Below, in pieces: positions 1 to 7,446 of a stretch of 8,866 nucleotides of DNA (the stretch's first letter is position 1; each line of letters starts with the position of its first letter). The stretch spans positions 1-8,866 of the forward strand of contig JABFXM010000052.1 of NCBI GenBank assembly GCA_013361745.1. The letters run 5' to 3'. The stretch comes from Gemmatimonadaceae bacterium (lineage in GTDB: Bacteria; Gemmatimonadota; Gemmatimonadetes; Gemmatimonadales; Gemmatimonadaceae). A program made the translations under genes and the position numbers. A model generated the notes under the pieces. The model did no database searches, was not told where the DNA came from, and saw only the letters and a list, made by a program, of their open reading frames with translations.

Positions 1-276
1 CCAGGCGCCCGCGCCAACCGTGATCGTCGGGGTGCCGACGCCGGTCGAGGGCTTGAAGTTCAGGTTCGCGATGTTCGACTCGTAGCGGACCGAGTCAGAG
101 AAGAACGCTTCCTCGGCGGTGACGAGGTTGCGGAGGTCCGACTTCATCGCGGCGATGTACGCCTTCTCCTTCGTGTTGGCGAACTTCGGAATCGCGATCG
201 CCGCGAGAATGCCGATGATGACGACCACGATCAGAAGCTCGATCAGCGTGAAGCCCTTGCGGCTGGCATTGCGCAT
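1..276 (-). CDS. type IV pilin (PilA-like), N-terminal part, runs off the left edge
   Basis: Major or minor type IV pilin subunit, exported through the inner membrane and assembled into pili. Only the first 92 codons are in the window. The protein begins with a short basic leader (MRNASRKG), followed by the class III signal FTLIELLIVVVIIGILAAIAIP. The prepilin peptidase would cut after Gly8, so mature Phe1 is residue 9 and the conserved mature Glu5 is residue 13. The hydrophobic N-terminal helix runs to about residue 30 and continues as an amphipathic helix (about residues 31-60). The ATG at 276-274 is supported by a GGGAGGG Shine-Dalgarno at about 281-287, directly upstream on the minus strand. 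The globular C-terminal half is missing, so PilA cannot be told from a pseudopilin. The motif itself is unambiguous. The gene stands apart from the lipoprotein gene upstream, which ends in a strong hairpin. Confidence 0.93.
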   Translation of the reverse strand, partial: MRNASRKGFTLIELLIVVVIIGILAAIAIPKFANTKEKAYIAAMKSDLRNLVTAEEAFFSDSVRYESNIANLNFKPSTGVGTPTITVGAGAW

Positions 277-404
277 ACGTCCCTCCCCGTCCGAATCAGG
301 TTCGCGGCCCACGGTCAGCGACGGCCACGGAGGACCGACGAGCCGGTCGGCCGCGTCTCCCTCACAAGATTGACGGGTCAGCGCTCCGGAGGTACTGCGT
401 CCGT

Positions 405-425
405 GCGCTAAGAACGCGCTAAGAA
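405..425 (-). repeat. short tandem direct repeat upstream of the pilin gene
   Basis: The 10-mer TTCTTAGCGC (minus strand) occurs twice, at 416-425 and 405-414, with starts 11 bp apart. That is about one helical turn, a spacing typical of two protomers of a DNA-binding regulator. It lies about 130 bp upstream of the pilin start codon in otherwise featureless sequence. Two exact AT-containing decamers in such GC-rich DNA are notable, but no regulator or promoter can be named. No convincing sigma-54 or sigma-70 boxes were found nearby. Confidence 0.35.
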
Positions 426-475
426 GGTGAACAGTCCGCCGCGACAGCGGGGCAGATGAGCGCCCGGCAGCACGC

Positions 476-517
476 GCGCCGTGCTGGTCGTCAGCGTGTT
501 GACGACCAGCACGGCGC
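476..517 (-). terminator. 18-bp perfect hairpin, likely terminator of the Kelch lipoprotein gene
   Basis: Bases 476-493 and 500-517 are perfect reverse complements around a 6-nt loop (494-499). The hairpin starts 15 nt beyond the stop codon of the minus-strand gene ending at 532 and lies before the pilin gene transcribed in the same direction. There is no U-run after it, so intrinsic termination by the classical mechanism is uncertain. It could also protect the 3' end of the mRNA. Confidence 0.65.
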
Positions 518-531
518 TACGAACGAACCGC

Positions 532-2247
532 TCAGTAGTAGACTACCGCCGCCGACGCGCGACCCTGCGCCTGCCGCTTCGCGCCGCCGAGAACGATGAC
601 GTGGCTCTTCCCCGCCGCATCGACGAAGGAGAGTGCAGCCTCGTTGTACAGATCGTAGCCGAGCAGCGTCCCGATCGTGTTCGAGCCGGTCGCCCCGGTC
701 CACGAGCCGATCGTTCCGTCGCTGTTGATCGCCGAATACGTGTTCTCGCTCGAGCCGGCCGAACCGCTGTACACTCCCGACGTGGCGAAGAGGTAGCCGC
801 CTTCGGGGAGCGTGTTGTGCTTGCTTCGCCCCTTGCTCAGCCCCGCGAGCGCGCTCCACGTCGCCGGGAGCGAGCCGTCGCGGAGGTTGATCTTCGCCAT
901 CGACACGTTCGCGACCTCCGTGCCGCTCGACGCCGCGCTCACCGGCGTGACCGCTCCGCTGTCTCCGCCCACCATGTAGAGATACGGCCCGAAGTCGAGC
1001 AGCGACCCGAAGGCGACCGCGCCCGGAAGCGCGCCAAGGCTCTGCCATGCACCGAGCGTCCCGTCGGCGTTCACCGCCGCGCGGTACACCGCGCTGCTCG
1101 GCACGTTGGTACCGCTGGCGCCGCCGGCGAGGTAGAGATAGCCGCGGAACACCACCGCGCTCGCCGCGTGCAGCGCCGCCGGGAGCGCCGTCGTCGTCTG
1201 CCAGGCGCCGACGTCGCCGGCCGCCGCCACCTTCGCGACGTATACCGTGCTCACCGTCGTCCCCGCCGAATCCACGCCGCCTAACGCGTAGAGATACGCG
1301 GCGGTCGTCGTCGTGTCGAGCGGAGAGTTGTATGCCGTCGCCGCCGCGGTCGCCGCGTAGGCGCGCGCCGCCGGAAGCGGCGCCACCCCTGCGCCGTTCG
1401 TCCACGCTCCGAGCGCGCCGTTCGACTGCACCACCGCGCGGAAGACGCTCGTCGTCGCGACGTTCGTCGAATCCGCCGCACCGCCGACGACGAAGACGTA
1501 GTTGTTCGGGTACGCCGACGCCGGTGACGGCACGAACACCGCGCCGAGTCCCTGCAGCGCCCGCGGAAGCGCCGTCGTCGGCGTCCACGAGATCGTGCTC
1601 GGGCTGAAGGTCGCGCCGGACACGAGGGTGAAGGCGATCCCCGCGCTCGTTCCCGTCGATGTCTGCACGGTGATCTTCGCCCCGCTCGTCACTCCCTGCG
1701 GCACCGTCGTCACGACGAAGTCGTTCGTCCAGTCGTTCGTCGAGTCGACGATCGCCGCCTGGATCGGTGTCGTGCTCCCGCTGTTCGTGAACCACACCTT
1801 CCCGTGCCGCGCGTCGCCGAGCGCGGTTCCCTCGATCAGCACCGTCATCCCGACGAGCCCCGTCGGCTTCGTCGCGCCGTTGACGCGCCACAGCGCCGGC
1901 GCCACGGCCTGGAACGCCGCGGGCAGCGTCGCCGCGCTCGCGCCGCTGACGACCTACACGTCGTACGTCGTCCCGAGCGCGTGGCTGTCCGGCGCGACGG
2001 CGTAGAGCGCGCCGTTCTGGAGCTGGACGCTCGACGCCGCGTGCGTGCCGAAGGACACCGTCGCTCCGCTGCCGAAATTGGTGCCCGAGATCTTGACCTG
2101 CGTGCCGGCGGTCCCCTGCGCCGGCGAGATGCTGCTCAGCGTGAGCGGCGGCGGTGGGGCGACGGACTTGTCGCTCCCTCCTCCGCAGGCGCCGAGCGCG
2201 GCGATCGTGCTCGCCGCAAGGAGACGAAGAGACCGCAGACTGCGCAT
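532..2247 (-). pseudogene. lipoprotein with IPT/TIG domains and a Kelch-like beta-propeller, interrupted by an in-frame TAG
   Basis: Predicted outer-membrane or cell-surface lipoprotein, 571 residues if the TAG is read through. A basic signal sequence (MRSLRSLRLLAAST...) ends in the lipobox LGAC, with acylated Cys at about residue 21, followed by a Gly/Ser linker. IPT/TIG domain 1 spans about residues 35-114 (SISPAQGTAGTQVKISG, later GTTYDV); a second IPT-like domain spans about 117-209. From about 215 to the end are six Kelch-like blades, each with a YxYxxGG strand, a DGxxGAW/GSW turn and an ALP-type start. The family usually mediates binding rather than catalysis. The reading frame is unbroken except for TAG at codon 98 (1954-1956), inside IPT domain 1. 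Coding sense continues beyond it as VVSGASAATLPAAF, a typical IPT ending. The ATG at 2247 has GGAGAG nine bases upstream. It may be a genuine nonsense mutation or a base error; without the stop it would be an ordinary intact gene. Confidence 0.8.
1954..1956 (-). other. in-frame amber codon splitting the Kelch lipoprotein
   Basis: The minus strand reads GAC-GTC-TAG-GTC-GTC, within the last strands of IPT domain 1. Both sides are in the same frame and match the family pattern Y-D-V-x-V. A single C-to-T change from CAG (Gln) explains it. The downstream part has an in-frame GTG at 1905 but no evident ribosome binding site or signal peptide, so it would not make an exported protein by itself. Confidence 0.85.
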
Positions 2248-2446
2248 CGAAATCGACTCTCCACTGGATCGCTGGCGATTCAGCCCGACCGGCCGGAGTG
2301 GCGGTCGCTGGCCAGCTGTCCGGGAGACTCGACCGCGTCGAACGCGGCAACGCGGGATCGCGCCCCGAGGCCGCTAAGTTTTCACAAAGCCGCCAGCGCA
2401 TGGTTCGACCCCTCGCGGCCGGATATTTGCCGCGATCGACGACGCG

Positions 2447-4858
2447 ATGAGCGCACCCTCCACCGAGCGACACGCGTCGCGAGACAGCACCGGCGCCGAG
2501 GACTTCACCCTCCTCGACGCCTGGTGGCGCGCGGCCAACTATCTCTGCGTCGGCCAGATCTATCTCTGGGACAACCCGCTGCTGCGCGAGCCGCTCACCC
2601 TCGCGCACATCAAGCCGCGGCTGCTCGGCCACTGGGGACCGACGCCGGGACTCACGTTCATCTACGCGCACATGAATCGCGTCATCCGCGCGCGCGACGT
2701 GAGCTCGATCTTCATCGCCGGACCCGGACACGGCGGACCGGGCGTCGTCGCGAGCACGTACCTTGAGGGGACGTACAGCGAGGTCTATCCGCAGATCTCT
2801 CGCGACGCGGCGGGGCTGAAGAAGCTCTTCCGGCAGTTCTCCTTCCCCGGCGGGATCCCGAGCCACGTCGCGCCGGAGACGCCGGGCTCCATCCACGAGG
2901 GCGGTGAGCTCGGCTACTCGCTGCTCCACGCGTACGGCGCCGCCTTCGACAATCCCGATCTCGTCGTCTGCTGCGTCATCGGCGACGGCGAGGCGGAGAC
3001 GGGCGCGCTCGCCGCGAGCTGGCACTCCAACAAGGTCCTCGTCCCGCGCCGCGACGGCGCTGAGCTGCCGATCCTGCACCTCAACGGCTACAAGATCGCC
3101 GGGCCGACGGTGCTCGCCCGCATCCCCGAGGAGGAGCTCGACGCGCTCCTCCGCGGCTACGGCTACGACCCGCGCTACGTGAGAGGCGACGAGCCGATGC
3201 CGATGCACGCGCGCATGGCCGAGGTGCTCGACACCGCGCTCGACGACATCCGCGCCATCCAGAACGCGGCGCGCGGCGGCGCGCTGCACGGACGCCCGCG
3301 CTGGCCCGTGATCGTCCTCCGCTCGCCGAAGGGATGGACCGGCCCGAAGTACGTCGACGGCAAGCCCGCCGAAGGCTCCTTCCGCTCGCATCAGGTGCCG
3401 ATCACCGGGTTCGCCGAGCATCCGGAGCACGTGCGGCTGCTCGAGGAATGGATGCGCAGCTATCGCCCCGAGGAGCTCTTCGACGAGCACGGCACGCTGC
3501 GCGAGGAGATCGCCGCGCTCGCCCCCGAGAGGGAGCGGCGGATGAGCGCGAACCCCGTCGCCAACGGCGGACTGCTGCTGCGACCCCTCGAGCTCCCCGG
3601 CTGGCGCCAGTACGCGGTCGAGGTCCCGTCCCCCGGCGCCGTCAAGGCCGAGGCGACGCGCACGTTAGGCATGATGCTGCGCGACGTGATGAAGCTGAAC
3701 GAGCAGCACGCCAACTTCCGCCTGATGGGCCCCGACGAGACGAGCTCGAACCGTCTCGACGCGGTGTTCGAGGAGACCGACCGCGTCCTCGAGGCGCGCA
3801 TCGAGCCCACCGACGACCACGTCTCGCACGACGGGCGCGTGATGGAGGTGCTGAGCGAGCATCTCTGCCAGGGATGGCTCGAGGGCTACCTGCTCACGGG
3901 ACGCCACGGACTCTTCTCCTGCTACGAGGGGTTCATCCACATCGTCGACTCGATGTTCAACCAGCACGCGAAGTGGCTGAAGACCTCGCGCGCGATTCCG
4001 TGGCGCCGGCCGATCGCGTCGCTGAACTATCTCCTCACCTCGCACGTCTGGCGGCAGGACCACAACGGCTTCAGCCACCAGGATCCCGGCTTCATCGACC
4101 ACGTCGTCAACAAGAAGGCCGACGTCGTGCGCGTCTATCTCCCGCCCGACGCGAACACCCTGCTCTCCGTCGCGAACCACTGCCTCCGCAGCCGCGACTA
4201 CGTGAACGTCATCGTCGCCGGCAAGCAGCCCTCGCTGCAGTGGCTCGACGCCACCGCCGCGATGCTCCACTGCGAGGCGGGACTCGGCGTCTGGGAGTGG
4301 GCGAGCACGGACGGCGGTCGCGAACCGGACGTCGTGCTCGGCTGCGCCGGCGACGTGCCGACGATGGAGACCCTCGCCGCGGCGTCGATCCTTCGCGAGC
4401 GGCTCCCCTCCCTGCGCGCCCGCGTCGTCAACGTCGTCGACCTCATGACGCTGCAGCCCGAGGCCGAGCATCCGCACGGGCTGAGCGACGACGCCTTCGA
4501 CGCACTCTTCACCGCCGACAGGCCGATCGTCTTCGCTTTCCACGGCTACCCGTGGCTCATCCACCGTCTCACCTACAGGCGGCGCGGCCACGGGAACCTC
4601 CACGTGCGCGGCTACAAGGAGGAGGGCACGACGACGACGCCCTTCGACATGACCGTGCTCAACGACGTCGATCGCTTCGATCTCGTCCTCGACGTGATCG
4701 CGCGCGTCCCCGGGCTCGCCGACGATCCCGCGGGCAAGCGCGTCGCCGAATGGTGCACCGCGAAGCTGGCCGAGCACGAGCGATACATCCGCCAGCACGG
4801 CGACGACATGCCCGAAGTCCGCGACTGGCGCTGGCCCGGGCCGGCGGTCAGCCGATAG
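2447..4858 (+). CDS. xfp: phosphoketolase (xylulose-5-phosphate / fructose-6-phosphate)
   Basis: TPP- and Mg-dependent cytosolic enzyme that splits xylulose 5-phosphate (and in many members fructose 6-phosphate) with phosphate, giving acetyl phosphate plus glyceraldehyde 3-phosphate (or erythrose 4-phosphate). The protein is 803 aa; family members are about 790-830. Visible motifs: [17 protein letters not shown] near residue 24, H62 in [11 protein letters not shown] with H95, the TPP motif GDGEAETG at 179-186, [11 protein letters not shown] from 211, SHQVP at 314-318, [11 protein letters not shown] with E479, and [14 protein letters not shown] with H539 and H544. The C-terminal signature is [20 protein letters not shown]. 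From memory, these histidines and the glutamate match the catalytic set described for Bifidobacterium Xfp. The ATG at 2447 leaves about 20 residues before the conserved core but has no clear Shine-Dalgarno. The 199-bp gap to the divergent Kelch gene must hold both promoters; I could not identify them. Substrate preference cannot be read from sequence by eye. Confidence 0.97.
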   Translation: MSAPSTERHASRDSTGAEDFTLLDAWWRAANYLCVGQIYLWDNPLLREPLTLAHIKPRLLGHWGPTPGLTFIYAHMNRVIRARDVSSIFIAGPGHGGPGVVASTYLEGTYSEVYPQISRDAAGLKKLFRQFSFPGGIPSHVAPETPGSIHEGGELGYSLLHAYGAAFDNPDLVVCCVIGDGEAETGALAASWHSNKVLVPRRDGAELPILHLNGYKIAGPTVLARIPEEELDALLRGYGYDPRYVRGDEPMPMHARMAEVLDTALDDIRAIQNAARGGALHGRPRWPVIVLRSPKGWTGPKYVDGKPAEGSFRSHQVPITGFAEHPEHVRLLEEWMRSYRPEELFDEHGTLREEIAALAPERERRMSANPVANGGLLLRPLELPGWRQYAVEVPSPGAVKAEATRTLGMMLRDVMKLNEQHANFRLMGPDETSSNRLDAVFEETDRVLEARIEPTDDHVSHDGRVMEVLSEHLCQGWLEGYLLTGRHGLFSCYEGFIHIVDSMFNQHAKWLKTSRAIPWRRPIASLNYLLTSHVWRQDHNGFSHQDPGFIDHVVNKKADVVRVYLPPDANTLLSVANHCLRSRDYVNVIVAGKQPSLQWLDATAAMLHCEAGLGVWEWASTDGGREPDVVLGCAGDVPTMETLAAASILRERLPSLRARVVNVVDLMTLQPEAEHPHGLSDDAFDALFTADRPIVFAFHGYPWLIHRLTYRRRGHGNLHVRGYKEEGTTTTPFDMTVLNDVDRFDLVLDVIARVPGLADDPAGKRVAEWCTAKLAEHERYIRQHGDDMPEVRDWRWPGPAVSR

Positions 4859-4866
4859 CGGCCGAT

Positions 4867-4915
4867 CCCTGACTCCCGACCCCTGACCCCTGACCCCTGA
4901 CCCCTGACCCCTGCG
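4867..4915. repeat. tandem heptamer array between convergent genes
   Basis: Seven consecutive 7-bp units based on CCCTGAC. Units 1 and 3-6 are exact; unit 2 is TCCCGAC and unit 7 is CCCTGCG. The array starts 8 bp after the phosphoketolase stop and ends 6 bp before the stop of the opposing plug-domain gene, so it fills almost the whole convergent gap. It does not fold into a hairpin. A slippage-prone spacer or a protein-binding array are both possible. Confidence 0.85.
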
Positions 4916-4921
4916 TCAGCG

Positions 4922-5341
4922 CTAGTGCGCGCCCTTCGTCGTGATCTTGATGACGCCGTTGCGGCCCCGCATCCCGTAGATCGCGATGTCGGCGGGATCC
5001 TTCAGCACCTCGATCTTCTGGATGTCGTGCGGGTTCATGGCGATGAAGCCGTTGCTGCCGTCCGGGAGGGGTGACCCGTCGACGATGTAGAGCGGCGTGT
5101 CGGACCCATAGAAGGTGCTCCCGCCGCCGCGCATCATCAGGACCTGCACACCGCCGTTAGGCAGCGACTTGATAATCACGCCGGGAAAGCGCGCCAGCGC
5201 CGCCTCGAGCGTTCCCGCGCTGTCCACCACGCCGCTCGGCGCGGGGGGACGCCGTCCGCCCGACGCGCAGGCCGACACCGTCACGAGCGAGGCGATCGTC
5301 GCGAGCGCGAGGCCGCCGGGAACGATGCGATTGGTCGACAT
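4922..5341 (-). CDS. small lipoprotein consisting of a TonB-receptor plug domain
   Basis: 139 aa. An N-terminal signal (MSTNRIVPGGLALATIASLV) ends in the lipobox VSAC, with Cys about residue 25, followed by a Gly/Arg/Pro linker. Residues about 38-136 match the SusC/RagA-type TonB-dependent receptor plug domain: TLEAALARFPGV, then TPLYIVDGSPLP, NPHDIQKIEVLKDP, AIYGMRGRNGVIKITTKG. No barrel follows, so this is not a transporter alone; a plug-like lipoprotein on the periplasmic side of a membrane is the likely state. The ATG at 5341 is preceded by GGAGGA (5345-5350), and the gene starts 23 nt after the zwf stop codon with no convincing terminator between, so cotranscription with zwf is likely. 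The function is unknown; it may bind a partner receptor or a TonB-like protein. A long open frame continues upstream of the ATG, but that part is antisense-frame shadow of zwf. Confidence 0.88.
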   Translation of the reverse strand: MSTNRIVPGGLALATIASLVTVSACASGGRRPPAPSGVVDSAGTLEAALARFPGVIIKSLPNGGVQVLMMRGGGSTFYGSDTPLYIVDGSPLPDGSNGFIAMNPHDIQKIEVLKDPADIAIYGMRGRNGVIKITTKGAH

Positions 5342-5364
5342 GGTTCCTCCGAATGCTTGATGCG

Positions 5365-6735
5365 TCAGGGCTGACGCTCGCCTCCGTCGGCCCACCCGCC
5401 GGGCACGAGCGTCGCCGCTTCTTCCGGTCCCCACGTCTCCGGCTGGTACACCATCGGCGAACCCACGTTCAGCACGGGATCGACGATCCGCCACGCCTCC
5501 TCCACGTAGTCCTGGCGCGCGAAGCGAAATGTCTCCCCGCGCATCGCGTCGCTCAGCAGCTCGGCGTACGGGTCGGGCTCCGCTCCGTCGTGCTCGGGGC
5601 TCGCCATCAGCTCGAGCGGATGTCCTTCCTCGCGCCCGATCTCGCGCACCGTCGCGCCGAGCCCGATCTGGAACTCCGGACCGAGTTGGAAGCGCAGGTG
5701 GTTCGAGACGAGCGGGACGCCGGCGATCGGCGGCGGGCGGCGCAGCTTGACGATCACCTCCGTCCGGGCGACGGGCATCCGCTTCCCCGCGCGGATGTAG
5801 AACGGCACCCCCGACCAGCGCCACGACTCCACGCCCAGCTCGAGCGCGACGAAGGTCTCCGTCGTCGAGCCGGGCTTGACGCCCTTCTCGTCGAGGTAGC
5901 CGCGGAACTGCCCGCGCACGACGCGGTCGGGGGAGAGCGGCCGGATCGCCTTCAGCACGCGCACCTTCTCGTCGCGCAGCGTCTCCGTGTCGTGGCTCCG
6001 CGGCGGCGGCTCCATCGCGACGTTCGAGAGCACCTGCAGCAGATGGTTCTGCACGACGTCGCGGATCGCGCCGGTCGCGTCGTAGAACGCGCCGCGACCC
6101 TCGATGCCCAACGTCTCGGCCATCGTGATCTGCACGTTCTCGACGTACTGGCTGTTCCAGATCGGCTCGAGGAAGGTGTTCGCGAAGCGGAAGAAGACGA
6201 GGTTCTGCACCGCTTCCTTCCCGAGGTAGTGGTCGATCCGGAAGATCGACCGCTCGTCGAAGCAGCGGTGGAGGATGTCGTTCAGCCGGCGCGCCGACTC
6301 GAGGTCGGTGCCGAAGGGCTTCTCGAGGACGAGCCGCGCCCCGCGCCCGTGTCCGCCGCGGCTGAGCTGTTCGACGACGGTCTCGAACGCCTCCTGCGGG
6401 ATCGCCATGTAGTGCAGCGGGTGCCTGGCGCCGCCTAACGCGCGATCGATCTCGTAGAAGGTCCGCGGATCGGTGTACGGCCCGTGGACGTAGCGCAGCA
6501 TCGAGAGCAGTTTGGGGAACGCCTCCGGGTCGAGCCCGCCCCCGTGCTGGGCGATGCTCTCCTTCGCCCGCTCCTTGAGCTGGTCGAGCGTCCACTCGCT
6601 CCGCGCGACGCCGACGACGGGACCGTCGAGCACCCCCGCCTTCACCATCCGCTGGAAGGCGGGGAAGATCTTCTTGAAGGCGAGGTCCCCGGTCGCGCCG
6701 TAGAAGACGAGACCCTCGGAGCGCGCGTTGTCCAT
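5365..6735 (-). CDS. zwf: glucose-6-phosphate 1-dehydrogenase
   Basis: Cytosolic enzyme that oxidises glucose 6-phosphate to 6-phosphogluconolactone with NADP+ or NAD+, the entry to the oxidative pentose phosphate and Entner-Doudoroff routes. The protein has 456 residues, slightly shorter than the common 480-510. The N-terminal Rossmann motif is [16 protein letters not shown] (residues 12-27). The active-site signature RIDHYLGKE has D168-H169, and the general-base histidine is H231 in VVQNHLLQ; the 62-residue spacing equals that of the Leuconostoc enzyme (178/240, from memory). FYIRAGKRM is at 312-320, and the C-terminal region ends in a typical WRIVDPVL...YQPETWGP. The ATG at 6735 is chosen because it directly precedes the dinucleotide fold and has GGAGAA four bases upstream; the open frame extends further but without family similarity. 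It is divergent from the lipoprotein gene at 6853 (117-bp gap) and probably transcribed with the plug-domain lipoprotein downstream. Cofactor preference is not determined. Confidence 0.97.
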   Translation of the reverse strand: MDNARSEGLVFYGATGDLAFKKIFPAFQRMVKAGVLDGPVVGVARSEWTLDQLKERAKESIAQHGGGLDPEAFPKLLSMLRYVHGPYTDPRTFYEIDRALGGARHPLHYMAIPQEAFETVVEQLSRGGHGRGARLVLEKPFGTDLESARRLNDILHRCFDERSIFRIDHYLGKEAVQNLVFFRFANTFLEPIWNSQYVENVQITMAETLGIEGRGAFYDATGAIRDVVQNHLLQVLSNVAMEPPPRSHDTETLRDEKVRVLKAIRPLSPDRVVRGQFRGYLDEKGVKPGSTTETFVALELGVESWRWSGVPFYIRAGKRMPVARTEVIVKLRRPPPIAGVPLVSNHLRFQLGPEFQIGLGATVREIGREEGHPLELMASPEHDGAEPDPYAELLSDAMRGETFRFARQDYVEEAWRIVDPVLNVGSPMVYQPETWGPEEAATLVPGGWADGGERQP

Positions 6736-6832
6736 GCTGTTCTCCAATGCCGGTGCGTCGAAGCTGCCGCTCCGCCCTGAAACGGCAAGGGACCGGCCGC
6801 GGCGGAGATTCCCGAGCGGCCGGCCGCGCTTC

Positions 6833-6851
6833 CGCGGAGTAGCTTTCCGCG
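6833..6851 (+). promoter_or_regulatory. small hairpin over the weak ribosome binding site of the lipoprotein gene
   Basis: CGCGGA (6833-6838) pairs with TCCGCG (6846-6851) around a 7-nt loop, ending two bases before the ATG at 6853. The only Shine-Dalgarno-like string, GGAG at 6836-6839, lies partly in the stem. If folded, the site would be masked. In DNA this rich in CG such a stem can arise by chance. Confidence 0.25.
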
Positions 6852-6852
6852 C

Positions 6853-7347
6853 ATGCGAACGCCGATCGTTCTCCTGGCCGCGTGCGCGGCCGCATGCTCG
6901 CCGTCGACCTCGACCCCTCACGGGGCCGAGCCTCCCGCTCCTTCCGTGTCCGTCCCCGAGCCCGCCCGCCACGGACACGCCACCGTGGACCTCACCGGCA
7001 GCTGGACGACCGGCAGCGTGGGAGAGCCCGCGGCGCCGCGGATCGTCGCCAGCCCACAGTGCAACTACTCCCCGTCCGAGTGGATCATCGAGCAGAGCGG
7101 CGACAGCGTGCACACGTGGATCTTCCCCGACAGCCACGACCAGGGAATCGCGACGCCGCCAGCGCCGAGGATCGCCGCCGACGGGTGGGTCTCGGGAGTG
7201 GATGTCGTCATCGGCCCGCCAAGCGCGCGCTACGTGCTCCGCTACGACTCGACCACCGGCCACCTCCGCGGCACCCTGAACGGCGCGCCCTTCTGGGCGG
7301 TGCGGTTCGAGATCGTGCGGCCGGAAGGGTGCATACCGCCGCCGTGA
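6853..7347 (+). CDS. predicted lipoprotein of unknown function
   Basis: 164 residues, not recognised as any family. The N-terminus [18 protein letters not shown] is a very short type II signal peptide with two possible lipobox cysteines (Cys11 in LAAC, Cys15 in AAAC). A Pro/Ser/Thr/Ala-rich linker runs to about residue 40. The rest (about 44-160) looks like a small beta-rich domain: [57 protein letters not shown]. The pattern of a W-x-I/Q-G-D-x-V strand followed by x-G-x-L-x-G-x-x-N-G resembles small lipocalin-like or META-like beta domains, but I would not assign it. Two cysteines beyond the signal (in PQCNY and EGCIPPP) could form a disulfide in the periplasm. The ATG has only a weak, distant GGAG. 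It is divergent from zwf, convergent with the selenoprotein gene, and followed by a mirrored repeat array. Confidence 0.75.
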   Translation: MRTPIVLLAACAAACSPSTSTPHGAEPPAPSVSVPEPARHGHATVDLTGSWTTGSVGEPAAPRIVASPQCNYSPSEWIIEQSGDSVHTWIFPDSHDQGIATPPAPRIAADGWVSGVDVVIGPPSARYVLRYDSTTGHLRGTLNGAPFWAVRFEIVRPEGCIPPP

Positions 7348-7348
7348 G

Positions 7349-7445
7349 GAGAAGGGGAGTGAGGAGAGTGAGGAGAGTGAGGAGAGTAAGGGACTGCCAT
7401 CTGGCCGTTCCTTACTCCCCTTACTCTCCTCACTCCCCTTACTCT
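7349..7445. terminator. mirrored 9-bp repeat arrays, likely bidirectional terminator
   Basis: The left arm has three exact units AGTGAGGAG (7358-7384) followed by AGTAAGGGA (7385-7393), preceded by a degenerate copy. The right arm (7410-7445) has four units of the complementary kind: CCTTACTCC, CCTTACTCT, CCTCACTCC, CCTTACTCT. The arms can pair in several registers: 7352-7369 with 7423-7440 is an 18-bp perfect match, and 7381-7391 with 7410-7420 matches at 10 of 11. The centre (7394-7409) is a 16-nt non-repeated loop. The structure lies between the stops of two convergent genes, at 7347 and 7447, which suits a two-way terminator or an mRNA 3' end. There is no T-run. Confidence 0.7.
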
Positions 7446-7446
7446 C

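Noticed and set aside
277..475. Sigma-54 promoter for the pilin gene
   Set aside because: Such promoters are common for pilA, but no GG-N10-GC pair with a reasonable -24/-12 match was found on the minus strand.
481..1284. Plus-strand open frame of 267 codons antisense to the Kelch propeller
   Set aside because: Arg-rich shadow, begins inside the terminator hairpin, no family pattern.
1954..1956. Pyrrolysine at the TAG codon
   Set aside because: The site is in a beta-propeller/IPT lipoprotein, not a known Pyl family; no Pyl genes are in view and a simple CAG-to-TAG change explains it.
2395..2415. tRNA-like T-loop string GGTTCGACCCC before the phosphoketolase gene
   Set aside because: The flanks do not form a T-arm stem and no acceptor or anticodon arm is found upstream, so not a tRNA (including tRNA-Sec).
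491..3490. Very long minus-strand open frame (999 codons) spanning the Kelch gene and the first part of the phosphoketolase
   Set aside because: It overlaps two genes with clear families in other frames and its translation is Arg/Ala/Asp-rich with no domain. GC-rich DNA gives such shadow frames.
3665..4798. Minus-strand open frame of 377 codons antisense to the phosphoketolase gene
   Set aside because: It mirrors third-position GC bias of the sense gene; no recognisable motif and no ribosome binding site.
4867..4915. CRISPR-like repeat array
   Set aside because: Units are 7 bp and directly adjacent, with no spacers and no cas genes.
5362..5377. 7-bp inverted repeat GCGTCAG/CTGACGC over the zwf stop codon
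   Set aside because: A 2-nt loop cannot form and the shortened stem is weak; too small to call a terminator between zwf and the plug gene.
6816..6827. 12-bp palindrome GCGGCCGGCCGC between zwf and the divergent lipoprotein gene
   Set aside because: Pure G+C palindromes of this size are easily produced by the base composition; no second copy or promoter context supports an operator.
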